The notes: generated by a model not told the origin, from the sequence alone. Shown: positions 1 through 8,559, numbered from the stretch's first letter. The stretch is DNA of 58,931 bases from CAZVPF01 sp964628195 (GCA_964628195.1 CAZVPF010000020.1:1-58931); one strand, 5' to 3'. Translations and numbers: made by a program.

Positions 1-989
1 TCGATATTATTGTTGCCACAGTTGCATTCGGGATGGGAATAGATAAATCCAATGTTCGTTATGTCATTCACACAGGTATGCCAAAATCACTTGAGCATTA
101 TCAGCAGGAAAGCGGACGCGGGGGTCGTGACGGCTTGGAGGCAGAATGCTGTTTATTTTATTCCGGTGGTGATTACGGAACCTGGAAAAGTCTGATGAGC
201 GATATGCCTCCGGAAGCTAAAAAAATAGCTATGACAAAGTTAGGGCATATGTACAGTTACTGCACTCAAGGTATTTGCAGACATAAAGCAATTCTTCGCT
301 ATTTTGGCCAAGATATTGAGGCTGATAGCTGTAATGCATGCGATATGTGCCTCGGTGAATTCGATTACATAGATGATGCACTGGTCGTAGCTCAAAAAAT
401 ATTATCGTGTATTCTCCGTGTAGATCAGCGTTTTGGGGGCGATTATGTTGCTTCCGTTTTAATCGGCTCAAAGAATAGCCGAATCCTTGAAAACAACCAT
501 GACAAGTTAAGTACATACGGACTGCTTAGTGATTGCTCAAAACATACAGTGCGAGATTGGATCGAACAGCTTACCGGCCAGGACTATATCGAAAAATATG
601 GCGAGTACAATACCTTGAGAATTACAGAAAAAGGCCGCGTTCTTATAAAAGGCGAAGGTACTCCTCGATTACTCAAACCTGCGGTCAAAAAAGCAAAAGT
701 GTCAAAAGTTGCTTCAGATTCATGGGAAGGTGTAGATAAAGGACTATTTGAACAATTAAGAAAATTAAGAGCTAAGATAGCTGGCACAAAGAAAATCCCT
801 GCGTATATAGTTTTTGGTGATGCAGCACTTAGAGATATGGCCAGGAAAAGACCTATGTCCCTTGAATCTTTTCTTGAGGTCAAGGGTGTTGGTGAAAAGA
901 AATATAAAAAATATGGTGAAAGATTCATTGCTGCCATCAAGGATTACTGCAGCGAATATTCACTGGATATGGACACAGATGGGCAATAA
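1..989 (+). CDS. recQ: RecQ-family ATP-dependent DNA helicase, 3' part (5' end outside window)
   Basis: This is the C-terminal part of a 3'-5' DNA helicase that unwinds recombination and replication intermediates. The reading frame is already open at base 3, so the gene starts before the window. The visible protein begins in helicase motif V (ATVAFGMGIDK) and continues through motif VI (QQESGRGGRDG). It then shows the RecQ zinc site with spacing C-x17-C-x2-C-x2-C (about residues 82-106 counted from the first Met at 33), a winged-helix RQC region and a C-terminal HRDC domain (last ~80 residues). Having RQC and HRDC marks a canonical RecQ rather than a short RecQ-like protein. The gene is AT-rich and uses more A/T-ending codons than the genes to the right of tmRNA. 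With the adjacent integrase, this suggests it belongs to a mobile island. Identity is sure; origin by transfer is inferred. Confidence 0.93.
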   Translation, partial: DIIVATVAFGMGIDKSNVRYVIHTGMPKSLEHYQQESGRGGRDGLEAECCLFYSGGDYGTWKSLMSDMPPEAKKIAMTKLGHMYSYCTQGICRHKAILRYFGQDIEADSCNACDMCLGEFDYIDDALVVAQKILSCILRVDQRFGGDYVASVLIGSKNSRILENNHDKLSTYGLLSDCSKHTVRDWIEQLTGQDYIEKYGEYNTLRITEKGRVLIKGEGTPRLLKPAVKKAKVSKVASDSWEGVDKGLFEQLRKLRAKIAGTKKIPAYIVFGDAALRDMARKRPMSLESFLEVKGVGEKKYKKYGERFIAAIKDYCSEYSLDMDTDGQ

Positions 990-1201
990 ATTGTTATAAT
1001 AGCTGGAGCACAAATCAAAATCAGGCCTTATATAATGCTGTTGATGATCCTTGCAGGATAGATAACTCGACAGTAGCAGGAGACGATAAATTATACATTG
1101 AAGCAATCCATGCGGTTATGGCATACCTTTTACGTAGAAGATTTCATTCAATAACTATTGATCCTGAGAAACTTGATGGGAGCACAGGAGGATTGGTTTA
1201 A
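920..1201 (+). other. Unassigned open frame without a start codon, downstream of recQ
   Basis: Between recQ and the integrase, one forward frame stays open from about 920 to a TAA at 1199-1201, overlapping the recQ end. It reads through DDPCRIDNSTVAGDDK and LYIEAIHAVMAYLLRRRF. It has no ATG start except one deep inside it (near 1107) and no convincing ribosome binding site. I do not recognise the sequence. It may be the decayed 3' end of a gene or a chance open frame in an island boundary region. The rest of 990-1276 shows no terminator or RNA gene. Confidence 0.2.
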
Positions 1202-1276
1202 TCAATGTAGCCCCTGTGTAACGGAAACCGATGCATATATATCGCATTATGTTGAGTGGAAAGTATGTAGCTTGGT

Positions 1277-2377
1277 CTATTGTTTCTTAAATTCAGAAGA
1301 ATAATCCATCAACTGAGCAGCGGCTCGCTTCCTGTCTTGCGTTAGGTCTGTGTATCTCATCGTTGTCCTGATATCAACATGCCCCAGCTGTTCTTTTGCG
1401 ACTGTAAGGTCTTTTGACATCTTAATCAGGTGAGTAGCATAAGTGTGCCTTAACGCATGGAACTGGGTAACTTCCGGAAAGCCGCATTTAGCCGTTAGTC
1501 GCATAAGCACCTTACGCAAACCAGGCTTTAGTTCATCGCCATACCTGTTGTGAAAAACCCTGTTGTCGTCATGCTCTGAATTTTTCTTATGCTCCTCAAG
1601 AAATTCAGCAAGCTGTTTAGGAATCGCAACATCCCTTTCTCTGATGGTCTTGCCGGAAGATTTCGGCAGCCAACCCGCTTTCCTGCGGACATGAATTATG
1701 AACTGTTTCAGGTCAACATCATCCCACTCAAGATTGATCATTTCGCCTTCGCGAAGCCCTGTGTAAAGAGCTGTCAGCAGCACAGGCCTGAACCACCCAT
1801 TAGCTGTTTCCAGCAATTTGTGGGCTTCTTCTTCGGTCAGAGCACGGATCATCTTGCTGTCATCTTCTTTAAGGTATTCCATGTCCGAAAGTGGATTTGT
1901 AGAGAGCATATCCCATTTGCATGCTTTGTTCAAAAAGGTCTTTAAGCTGCTTATCTCGATATTTATGGTACGTTTTTTTATGGGTGTCTTGCCGTTTGGG
2001 GTAACTTCATTCATCCTGAACCGTTTGTATGCTTCGATTACCTCAGGCCTGATCTGAGAGAGTTTTGTAAGATATGGCCTCTCGGAATCAAGGAATCTCT
2101 CGAATTGCTTTATAACCCGCTCATTGCGGTTCTGGTAGGAAGGTGAATTAATACCCTTTGTCCGCTCAAGATACTCGTCAAAAAACTTCCGGATCGGGTA
2201 GTCTTTCTTGAGCAGGCCGGCCTCGCCTCTTTCAAGTTTGGCCTCGATGTCGCCCCTTGCTTTTTCGGCAATGGTCTTGGAGCGGCCAATCTTTTTCCGC
2301 ATAAATTTCCCGTTGACGTAATAGCCTACGTACCAGGTTTTGCCACGACTGTTTTTTCTGCTAAAAGTAAATGCCAT
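1277..2377 (-). CDS. Tyrosine recombinase / phage-type integrase
   Basis: Site-specific recombinase of the lambda-integrase/XerC class, 366 residues. An N-terminal arm-binding region (MAFTFSRKNSRGKTWYVGYY) is followed by a SAM-like core-binding domain (about 60-165) and the catalytic domain. The catalytic set is complete: Arg209 (in YTGLREGEM), His307 and Arg310 (HALRHTYATH), His333 (LGHVDIRTT) and nucleophile Tyr342 (MRYTDL). The gene lies 101 bp beyond the 3' end of ssrA and is transcribed in the same direction, the usual arrangement when an island uses tmRNA as its attachment site. A promoter and a small inverted repeat lie just upstream. It is long for XerC/XerD (~300 residues) and has an arm-type domain, so an island integrase is favoured over a chromosome-dimer recombinase. 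Confidence 0.92.
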   Translation of the reverse strand: MAFTFSRKNSRGKTWYVGYYVNGKFMRKKIGRSKTIAEKARGDIEAKLERGEAGLLKKDYPIRKFFDEYLERTKGINSPSYQNRNERVIKQFERFLDSERPYLTKLSQIRPEVIEAYKRFRMNEVTPNGKTPIKKRTINIEISSLKTFLNKACKWDMLSTNPLSDMEYLKEDDSKMIRALTEEEAHKLLETANGWFRPVLLTALYTGLREGEMINLEWDDVDLKQFIIHVRRKAGWLPKSSGKTIRERDVAIPKQLAEFLEEHKKNSEHDDNRVFHNRYGDELKPGLRKVLMRLTAKCGFPEVTQFHALRHTYATHLIKMSKDLTVAKEQLGHVDIRTTMRYTDLTQDRKRAAAQLMDYSSEFKKQ

Positions 2378-2388
2378 AAGTTACTCCC

Positions 2389-2452
2389 ATGCTCCCGATA
2401 AGCTCCCGTGAGCATCTTATAGCAATTTACTTGATACGTAAGTCCTTGTCAA
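2389..2452 (-). promoter_or_regulatory. Integrase promoter with inverted repeat
   Basis: Reading the minus strand, TTGACA (2452-2447) is followed 17 nt later by TAAATT (2429-2424). Downstream, between -10 and the start codon, lies an inverted repeat ATGCTC/GAGCAT (2389-2394 and 2410-2415). It contains GCTCCCG twice, 11 bp apart (2391-2397, 2402-2408). This could be an operator controlling the integrase. The promoter match is good; the operator is a guess. Confidence 0.45.
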
Positions 2453-2478
2453 GACTAAAATAAAGAAATGTTGAAAAC

Positions 2479-2829
2479 TGGAGGCGGGGGGAATCGAACC
2501 CCCGTCCCGTGACATTTCCGGTCAGGCTTCTACATGTTTAGTCGTTTTATTAAAGATTCGCTCAGCCTTTCGCCAAACGACAGGCTTGGGCTTTGCTATC
2601 GCGCTGAGTTCTCGCCTCGGGGCCGCGCGAAAGCCCCTCAGCCAGCCCGCTAAGTCGACGCCCTGTACGAACCCACGGGCAAGGTCCGCAAGGACGGGCG
2701 CTTATTTAAGCAGCCATTTTATACTGGTAGTTGCCAGTTATTATTAGTAACGGATGATTAACCAGGCCAACCGTCATCCTGGACATGCAACCTAACCTTC
2801 TACCTGTCCGGTCGAAGCCAGTCGCCCCC
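2479..2829 (-). ncRNA. ssrA: Transfer-messenger RNA (tmRNA)
   Basis: tmRNA rescues stalled ribosomes. The 5' end GGGGGCGACTGGCTTCGACC (from 2829) and the 3' end with the T-arm GGGTTCGATTCCCCC (about 2507-2490) pair into a tRNA-like acceptor: GGGGGCG with CGCCTCC, including one G-U pair. The discriminator A is at 2479 and CCA is not encoded. The tag frame is best read at 2735-2706, giving GNYQYKMAA then TAA. The Ala-Ala end is what proteolysis tags require. The exact resume codon is inferred. The 3' end is the likely attachment site of the integrase-bearing element to its left. Confidence 0.95.
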
Positions 2830-2854
2830 TTGACTTGTAAATGAGCAAACATTA

Positions 2855-2883
2855 ATTATACGATCAAATATAAATATGTTCAA
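2855..2883 (-). promoter_or_regulatory. ssrA promoter
   Basis: On the minus strand TTGAAC (2883-2878), a 17-nt spacer and a perfect TATAAT (2860-2855) lie 26 nt before the mature tmRNA 5' end. This is close to a consensus sigma-70 promoter, with room for a short leader to be removed during 5' processing. Confidence 0.7.
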
Positions 2884-2922
2884 GATAATTGTCGGCAAAA
2901 CATAGCCTGTTCTGAAGCGATA

Positions 2923-3672
2923 TCAGACGTATATCATTTTTTTTGTCATTGCACCGTCGATAACGAAGTTCTGGCCTGTTATGAAAGCGGCCTTTGGACT
3001 GCAAAGATAGACGACCATTTCGGCGATGTCCTCGGGCACACCTGCCCGGCCTGCGGGGTGCTGCTTGTGGTCCATAGGGGAGAGTTTGCTGAAAAGCTCC
3101 CGCTTGGGCCATTCGTACTGGTCTGTTACGATCCAGCCCGGGCTGACACAGTTTACACGAACCTCCGGTGAGACGCTTATCGCGAGGGCGTGGGTAAGAG
3201 CAAGTATGCCGCCTTTGCTGGCGGAGTAGGCCTCTGTGTTCGGTTCGGACATAAAAGCGCGGGTGGATGCTATGTTCACAATAGCGCCGCCGGATGCTTT
3301 GAGGTATTTAAGGCAGTACTTGCTTGTGAGAAAGGGCCCGGTAAGGTTCACATCGATGACCCGCTGCCACTGTTCCGAGGTTAACTGGGAAATCTCCCGG
3401 TTGTCCATTATGGAGGCGTTGTTGACGAGAAAGTCTATTCTGCTGTACCTGCCTATGACCGATTCGACAAGGGTTTTTACCGCTTCTTCGTCGGCGACGT
3501 CGACATTAATGAAACACCCGCCGCCCTTGAGCTGGTCGCTTGCCATCTTGCCGGTGCGCGCGTCTATTTCGGCGATTACAACTTTTGCTCCTCTTTCGGC
3601 GAAACATTGTGCTGTTGCCAAACCTATTCCCTGTCCGGCACCGGTGACTATTGCAACTTTATCTCTGAACAT
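2923..3672 (-). CDS. SDR-family NAD(P)-dependent oxidoreductase
   Basis: Classical short-chain dehydrogenase/reductase of 249 residues with a Rossmann fold. The cofactor loop TGAGQGIG is at residues 10-17, the structural NNAS motif at 84-87, and the catalytic set Asn109, Ser136, Tyr149 and Lys153 (YSASK) is complete. The PGW motif follows at about 178. The family reduces or oxidises alcohols, sugars or acyl-carrier ketones. The substrate cannot be told from sequence; Asp/Glu after the second beta strand (AEID) suggests NAD rather than NADP. It sits between ssrA and the ubiB gene on the same strand, with only 18 nt to ubiB, so it could be the last gene of that transcript. Confidence 0.9.
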   Translation of the reverse strand: MFRDKVAIVTGAGQGIGLATAQCFAERGAKVVIAEIDARTGKMASDQLKGGGCFINVDVADEEAVKTLVESVIGRYSRIDFLVNNASIMDNREISQLTSEQWQRVIDVNLTGPFLTSKYCLKYLKASGGAIVNIASTRAFMSEPNTEAYSASKGGILALTHALAISVSPEVRVNCVSPGWIVTDQYEWPKRELFSKLSPMDHKQHPAGRAGVPEDIAEMVVYLCSPKAAFITGQNFVIDGAMTKKMIYV

Positions 3673-3690
3673 CGTCCATACCTTTCACAA

Positions 3691-5388
3691 TTAAAGGGTT
3701 TTCGATCTCAATATCGAAATTATCAGCCACACTCCAAGTATTGCTGCCAGTACGTAACCGATAGCCCCCAGTGTCTGCAAATGAATGATCCCCAGCGCGG
3801 TTCCCTCCTGCGGGACCAGCAGCGAAGAGCCGATAAGCAGGGCGGCGATTATAACCGCGAAGCTTAGCCTGTTGGAGCTTTTGTCGAGCGTGGTGTTTAG
3901 CGTTTCGAGGTGCTCGTGATGCACACGCAGCTGGGCCTTGCCCTGGCGGAACTTGTTGAGTATCGCGTTTATGTCCTCGGGGAAATTGGCAACCATATCA
4001 CCGGCGCCTGTCATAGTCTTGCGAATGGTTCTAAAGACGTTGGATGGTTTGGCGCCTTCAAGGCTGAACCTTCGGGCGTAGGGTTTTAAGTGATCAAAAA
4101 TAGGGAAGTCTTCGTCGAGTGACTTGGCGAACGATTCGATAGTCATCATCGTTTTCATCATCATCGTGAAGTCCGGCGGAAGCTGGATGTAGTGCTTTCG
4201 CATTATCTCAAAGGTTTCCTGTATCAAAGGCCTGAAAGGTATGTCCTGCAAAGGCAGGCCGTAGAAGCGGTCGAACAGGGATTCCACCTCCCGCAGAAGC
4301 GAGTTCATATCCGTTCGCTCGTCAACAAGCTCGGACCGCTCCAGTGCGCGGAGCATGTAATGTGCGTCGTTATTAACGATAGCTACAACTTCGTCCTTAA
4401 GCAGCCGTCTTTCCTGCGAGCCGAGCCTGCCGGCCTGGCCGAAGTCTATAGGGGCAAGTATATTGTTGTCCATTACGAAAAAGTTGCCCGGGTGCGGGTC
4501 GGTGTGGAAAAAGCCCTGGTCGAAGACCTGCTTGAATACATAATCTGCGCCTCTTTTGGCGATAAGGTGCGGGTCGAGCCCTTTCTCGACCAGCCGGTCG
4601 ACGTTGCCGGGTTTGAGCCCGTGGATGTACTCCATCGTCAGTAGGCCCTCAGTGCAGTATTCGTCGAAGATACGGGGTATATGAATCGTTTCATCGTCTT
4701 CGAAGTTCATAATGAACCGCTTTTGATTTCGCCTTTCGTTGGCGAAGTCGGCTTCTTTCGTGACGGCCCGGATGAACTCGCTGACCATTTTTTGCGGGTC
4801 GATGGTGTCGTCGTTGGGGAAAAAGTTGGCCTTTATTATCCCGGCAATGTCATGAAGGACCTCGCATTCTATCCTGAGGCGTTCGACTATCTTCGGGCGG
4901 CGGATTTTAACTACGACTTCTTTGCCTTCTTTGGTAACCGCGCGGTGCACCTCGCCGATGCTGCCTGCGGCGATGGGCTTTTCGTCGAACTCTTGGAAAA
5001 TTTCCTCCGGAAATCCGCCGAGCTCCTTTTTGACCTCCAGGCGTATCTTCTCCCAGTCGGCAGGGGGGACCTGATCCTGGAGGTGTTCGAGCTGGTCGAT
5101 GTACTCAGCGGGCACGAGGTCGGGACGGGTGCTTAAAAGCTGGCCGAATTTAATGAACGTGGGGCCGAGCTCTTCAAGCGCGAGCCTTGCGCGTTTGGCA
5201 CGCGAAGCATGATCGTTTACCTTGCCCGACTGCTGCTCGGTCTTTCGCCTGCCGGGCAGCCCGAACTTGGTTTTACCTATCGTCCAGCTAAGCTCCTCGA
5301 AGCCGTACTTAAGCAGTATCCCCATTATGTGCCGGTAAAGGCCAAAATGGCGAAACCTGCGCTTTAGGTTGCCTGCCCACCTAAACAA
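3691..5388 (-). CDS. ubiB: ABC1/AarF/UbiB-family atypical kinase, membrane anchored
   Basis: Protein-kinase-like family needed for, or associated with, isoprenoid quinone biosynthesis and membrane lipid handling. The family fingerprints are present: the KxGQ motif in FIKFGQLLSTRPD (about 80-90), the alanine-rich nucleotide loop AAGSIGEVHRA (about 140) with the catalytic-lobe VVVKIRRP lysine, the catalytic loop HTDPHPGNFFV, and the metal site DFGQ. The last ~60 residues form two hydrophobic helices that anchor it in the inner membrane. The longest frame starts with TTG at 5388, 14 nt after the phasin-like gene, with no strong ribosome site. An internal Met (MGILLKYGF, residue 22) is an alternative start. 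The symbol reflects the family; a role in quinone synthesis here is inferred. Confidence 0.88.
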   Translation of the reverse strand: MFRWAGNLKRRFRHFGLYRHIMGILLKYGFEELSWTIGKTKFGLPGRRKTEQQSGKVNDHASRAKRARLALEELGPTFIKFGQLLSTRPDLVPAEYIDQLEHLQDQVPPADWEKIRLEVKKELGGFPEEIFQEFDEKPIAAGSIGEVHRAVTKEGKEVVVKIRRPKIVERLRIECEVLHDIAGIIKANFFPNDDTIDPQKMVSEFIRAVTKEADFANERRNQKRFIMNFEDDETIHIPRIFDEYCTEGLLTMEYIHGLKPGNVDRLVEKGLDPHLIAKRGADYVFKQVFDQGFFHTDPHPGNFFVMDNNILAPIDFGQAGRLGSQERRLLKDEVVAIVNNDAHYMLRALERSELVDERTDMNSLLREVESLFDRFYGLPLQDIPFRPLIQETFEIMRKHYIQLPPDFTMMMKTMMTIESFAKSLDEDFPIFDHLKPYARRFSLEGAKPSNVFRTIRKTMTGAGDMVANFPEDINAILNKFRQGKAQLRVHHEHLETLNTTLDKSSNRLSFAVIIAALLIGSSLLVPQEGTALGIIHLQTLGAIGYVLAAILGVWLIISILRSKTL

Positions 5389-5402
5389 GTCAGGGCCCCG
5401 GA

Positions 5403-5699
5403 TTATTGTGAAAGTTTCTGCTCGATGGAGTCGAGCTTGGCCATAATTGTCTCAAGGTCCTGCTTTGTCAAAACGCCCATATTCGTAAGGGCCTTGTTCA
5501 CTTCATCGCTGACCAGCTTTTCCATGTCCTTGCGGGTCTTTTCCGCGTGGTCCATGACTTCTTTTACAAAGCCTGTCTGCTGCTCCCGCGAAACCTTGCC
5601 TTTCTGAACATACTCGTCGAAAATGTGCTCAGCTTTTTCTTTTGTCATGCTCATGGCCCCGAGTCCAGCTAAAAAGATACGGTCAAGTGTGTCAAACAT
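5403..5699 (-). CDS. Phasin-family / PHA-granule-type helical protein
   Basis: Small (98 residue) highly charged helical protein. The pattern IFLAGLGAMSMTKEKAEH at the N-terminus, followed by a long coiled coil ending in TKQDLETIMAKLDSIEQKL, matches the short phasin/PhaF-like family. The family is known for coating polyhydroxyalkanoate granules or membranes. A strong ribosome site (AAGGGGTGAAAT) precedes the ATG. It is the first gene of an apparent two-gene operon with ubiB. No PHA synthase is in the window, so granule binding is not supported here. A membrane-associated partner of UbiB is an equally good reading. Confidence 0.7.
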   Translation of the reverse strand: MFDTLDRIFLAGLGAMSMTKEKAEHIFDEYVQKGKVSREQQTGFVKEVMDHAEKTRKDMEKLVSDEVNKALTNMGVLTKQDLETIMAKLDSIEQKLSQ

Positions 5700-5747
5700 A
5701 TTTCACCCCTTATTAAGTTTGTTAAAATTAATTGCTGTTAAACGCTT

Positions 5748-5776
5748 TTTATACATTTTATAGCTTCTTTCGCCAA
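5748..5776 (-). promoter_or_regulatory. Promoter of the phasin-ubiB operon
   Basis: Minus-strand TTGGCG (5776-5771), 17-nt spacer and TATAAA (5753-5748), about 48 nt upstream of the phasin start codon. The surrounding 5700-5891 is AT-rich and holds no other gene. Confidence 0.5.
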
Positions 5777-5891
5777 TTGCAAGAAATATATCTGTTCCAT
5801 TTAAACCATAAGAACTAAAAAAGAGTTTGCTATTGCAAATAGTACCTCCAGAGCTAATATGAAGTAATTATTAAATTAAAAGGGAAACTCT

Positions 5892-6641
5892 ATGTCTCGT
5901 ATTACTGTACTATTGATTTGTTCAATAACGATCCTTATCACTTATATAACCGGCTGCGGAAAGTCTCAAACGCGACAAACACCTGAAAATCAAGTTATAT
6001 CGCAACCTGCTGAGGAGCAGAACGTTGTATTCAACTATTCGGAGATATATAAGGAAAATGAGAACGTCTTGGCTGCTCTGCCGAATGTGCTTATTATAGG
6101 TGACTCTATTTCGATGGGATACGGGCCCTTCGTGCAGGCCCGAATGGAAGGTAAGGCCAATGTCTACAGGCTCCGTCAAAACGGTGGACCTACGGCAAAG
6201 GGATTGAAGTATATAGACCAATGGCTCAGTGATATCGAGTGGGACGTCATCCACTTCAACTGGGGCCTGCACGACCTGAAACGTGTCAAACAGGGCGACA
6301 AGTACATCTCCGGCACGAACCAGGAAAGCCCTGAACAGTATGCAGCCAACCTGCAAATGCTGGTGAAGAGACTAAAAGCTACCCGGGCCAAACTTATCTT
6401 CGCCGCCACCACCCCCGTTCCGGCTGGTTGTGAAAAGAGAGACAAAGGTCAGGCAGTGGTTTATAACGAAATCGCAAAGGCAGTTATGAAACGAAACAAC
6501 ATACCTGTGAACGACCTCTATTCATATATTCTGCCGCATTTGGATGAGTATATGGTCTCTCCGGGAAATGTACACTACAACAAACAGGGCAATCAGTTCC
6601 TCGGAAAAAAAGTTGCCGAGGAAATAAGCAAAAATCTATAA
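5892..6641 (+). CDS. SGNH/GDSL-type hydrolase, lipoprotein
   Basis: Secreted esterase/lipase-fold protein of 249 residues. A hydrophobic signal ends in a lipobox (ITGC, Cys22), so the mature protein is lipid anchored. Block I is NVLIIGDSISMG with nucleophile Ser72. Block II Gly is in QNGGPT, and block III is NWGLHDL. The terminal block has His228 in NVHYNKQG. The usual Asp three residues before that His is Gly here, so the enzyme may work with a dyad or use another acid. The family deacetylates polysaccharides or hydrolyses esters, which would fit a glycan-degrading organism; the substrate is unknown. The start has a good ribosome site (AAAAGGGAAACTCT). Confidence 0.85.
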   Translation: MSRITVLLICSITILITYITGCGKSQTRQTPENQVISQPAEEQNVVFNYSEIYKENENVLAALPNVLIIGDSISMGYGPFVQARMEGKANVYRLRQNGGPTAKGLKYIDQWLSDIEWDVIHFNWGLHDLKRVKQGDKYISGTNQESPEQYAANLQMLVKRLKATRAKLIFAATTPVPAGCEKRDKGQAVVYNEIAKAVMKRNNIPVNDLYSYILPHLDEYMVSPGNVHYNKQGNQFLGKKVAEEISKNL

Positions 6642-6661
6642 TATATAATAGGTCCTCGGCC

Positions 6662-6928
6662 CTATTTCCTGGTCCAGTCTGTGATGTTCTTGGCCAGTAT
6701 TTCCGGTGAGCGCCTGGTCATAATGTGCTGCTTGATGGCGGGCTTGATCTTGAGTTTGTCCAGCGATTTCTCCACCCGCTGCCAAAGCTGGTCCTGCTTT
6801 TTTTTCGTATCAGCCAGGTACAGCTCGGTAACAAGTTCCTGCAGTTTCTGTATCGCTATGGTGTCCATGTTCTTGTAGTAATTCGATATAACGTCTTTCT
6901 GGTACGATGAGTATTCTTTTGCAGACAT
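6662..6928 (-). CDS. Small conserved-looking helical protein of unknown function
   Basis: An 88-residue, charged, mostly helical protein without a signal peptide or membrane segment. It begins MSAKEYSSYQKDVISNYYKN and ends with an Arg/Lys-rich helix (TRRSPEILAKNITDWTRK). I do not recognise a domain. The frame is convergent with the SGNH hydrolase, 20 nt apart, and its composition looks coding. It may bind nucleic acid or another protein, but nothing in the sequence decides this. Confidence 0.6.
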   Translation of the reverse strand: MSAKEYSSYQKDVISNYYKNMDTIAIQKLQELVTELYLADTKKKQDQLWQRVEKSLDKLKIKPAIKQHIMTRRSPEILAKNITDWTRK

Positions 6929-7074
6929 ATCCGGTCCTTAAATTCTGCGTAAAGTTACAAGTTTATAACTAGTACAGAAATAATAACATATACCTTCTCG
7001 CCTTGTCGAGCATTTCTGTGAATGATTTCAATTGCCGGGAATTATGCAGCAGGTCCGTTTTTTTTCTTTGATTT

Positions 7075-7111
7075 GCGCAATAAATATGGTATCTTTCTGC
7101 CTTTATTGCGC
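7075..7111. promoter_or_regulatory. 10-bp perfect inverted repeat upstream of DUF1015 gene
   Basis: GCGCAATAAA (7075-7084) and its exact reverse complement TTTATTGCGC (7102-7111) are separated by 17 nt, 92 nt before the DUF1015 start codon. There is no T-run, so this is not a typical terminator. A third GCAATAAA lies at about 7140. A protein-binding operator is plausible. The rest of 6929-7202 shows nothing else I can name. Confidence 0.4.
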
Positions 7112-7202
7112 TTTAGATGCCGAAAGCGTCACATAAGGTGCAATAAACCGCCATGTTCTTGTGATTGGCGTTTTTTAATCTGAGTTTGCGGGTATTTAAG
7201 TT

Positions 7203-8525
7203 ATGGAAATAAAAGCATTTAAGGGTTACAGGTACGACAGTGATAAGGTCGGCGACGCTGGCAAGTGCATATCACCGCCATACGATGTCATTGACGATAC
7301 TAAGCAGCAGCAGCTTTACACTCTTAGCCCTTATAATATAGTCAGGGTCATAAAAAACAAGGAACTGCCCGGCGGCGACAAGTACGCCCAGGCTGGGGAC
7401 TTTTTTGACGAAATGGTCGAAAACGGCATCTTAAAGGCCGATGACAATGACAGCATTTACGGGTATGTTCAGGATTTTACATTAAACGACGAATTCTATC
7501 AGCGAAGCGGTTTTGTGGCACTGGGAAAACTTGCCGAGTTCGGCAGGGGTGTGCAGGCTCATGAAAACACACTCGATGGACCAAAGGCCGACCGCCTTAA
7601 CCTGATGCGGGCCACCGGGGCGCAGTTCGGTCAGATATTCATGATCTACGATGACCCGGAGAATATTGCCGACAAGGTCATAGCCGATGCAGCCGCCCGC
7701 CCGGCACTGATAGACTTTACCGACGAGCAGAACGTGCGTCACCGTCTTTTTGCAATCGACAATCCGGCGGATATATCGGCTGTAGTCGAGATGATGAAAA
7801 ATAAGACACCGGTTGTCGCTGACGGGCATCACCGTTACGAGACGGCGCTTAATTTTTATAATGAAACACAGAACCCCGACGCGATTTACCGAATGATGAC
7901 ATTCGTGAATATGCGGAACGAGGGCATGGTAGTTCTGGCGACGCACAGGCTTGTTAAGAACCTGTCGAGTTTTTCGTTGCCGATACTGCTCGAAGAGCTC
8001 AAGGACAATTTCATAATAACCGAGCTGAGGTATTCGAGTGTCGATGAAAAAATATCCGCCCGTGAGGAAATGTTCGCTGTTATGCGCGAGCAGTTCGAGC
8101 TTGGCAATAATTGCTTCGGCATATACGCAAATACCGAGGCGTTTTACACCGCCGCACTTAAAGACACAGGTGCGATGGAAGTTTATGCCGACCAGATGTC
8201 CCCGGCCAGCCGCCGGCTTGACGCAGCGGTGCTGCATAAGCTGATACTCGAAGAAAAGCTCGGTATCGATGAAAAAAAGCTCGCCGAGCAGTCTAACATT
8301 GAATATATAAAGGACATCGGCAACGCGGTGGAGGCCTCTATGAGCGAAGTCGATCTCGGCCACGGACAGGCCGTATTCTTTATGAACCCTACGAAAATGG
8401 AACAGATAAAGGCCGTCGCAGCCGCCGGAGAGAGAATGCCCCAAAAGTCGACATTCTTCCATCCTAAGGTGTTTACGGGCCTTGTTATAAACAAGCTCAA
8501 CGCCGAGCGAGTTGTGAAAAAGTAG
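7203..8525 (+). CDS. DUF1015 family protein
   Basis: 440-residue cytoplasmic protein of the DUF1015 (COG4198) family. Diagnostic stretches are the N-terminus MEIKAFKGYRYD with CISPPYDVID, the central VVADGHHRYETAL motif (about residues 205-217), and the C-terminal FHPKVFTGLVINKL. The HHRYET segment looks like a conserved active-site signature of the family. Its 34-nt spacing to the following class V aminotransferase indicates an operon. From memory, this pair occurs in other anaerobes, sometimes near serA, which would suggest amino-acid (serine/glycine) metabolism. That is inference, and no serA is in the window. Confidence 0.88.
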   Translation: MEIKAFKGYRYDSDKVGDAGKCISPPYDVIDDTKQQQLYTLSPYNIVRVIKNKELPGGDKYAQAGDFFDEMVENGILKADDNDSIYGYVQDFTLNDEFYQRSGFVALGKLAEFGRGVQAHENTLDGPKADRLNLMRATGAQFGQIFMIYDDPENIADKVIADAAARPALIDFTDEQNVRHRLFAIDNPADISAVVEMMKNKTPVVADGHHRYETALNFYNETQNPDAIYRMMTFVNMRNEGMVVLATHRLVKNLSSFSLPILLEELKDNFIITELRYSSVDEKISAREEMFAVMREQFELGNNCFGIYANTEAFYTAALKDTGAMEVYADQMSPASRRLDAAVLHKLILEEKLGIDEKKLAEQSNIEYIKDIGNAVEASMSEVDLGHGQAVFFMNPTKMEQIKAVAAAGERMPQKSTFFHPKVFTGLVINKLNAERVVKK

Positions 8526-8559
8526 TGACACAAAAATAGCTTATTCAGGAGAACAAAAA

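Noticed and set aside
1..1276. A second copy of the ssrA 3' end that would close the island inside the window
   Set aside because: I found no repeat of the T-arm/acceptor sequence left of the integrase. If the island exists, its other end is outside the window.
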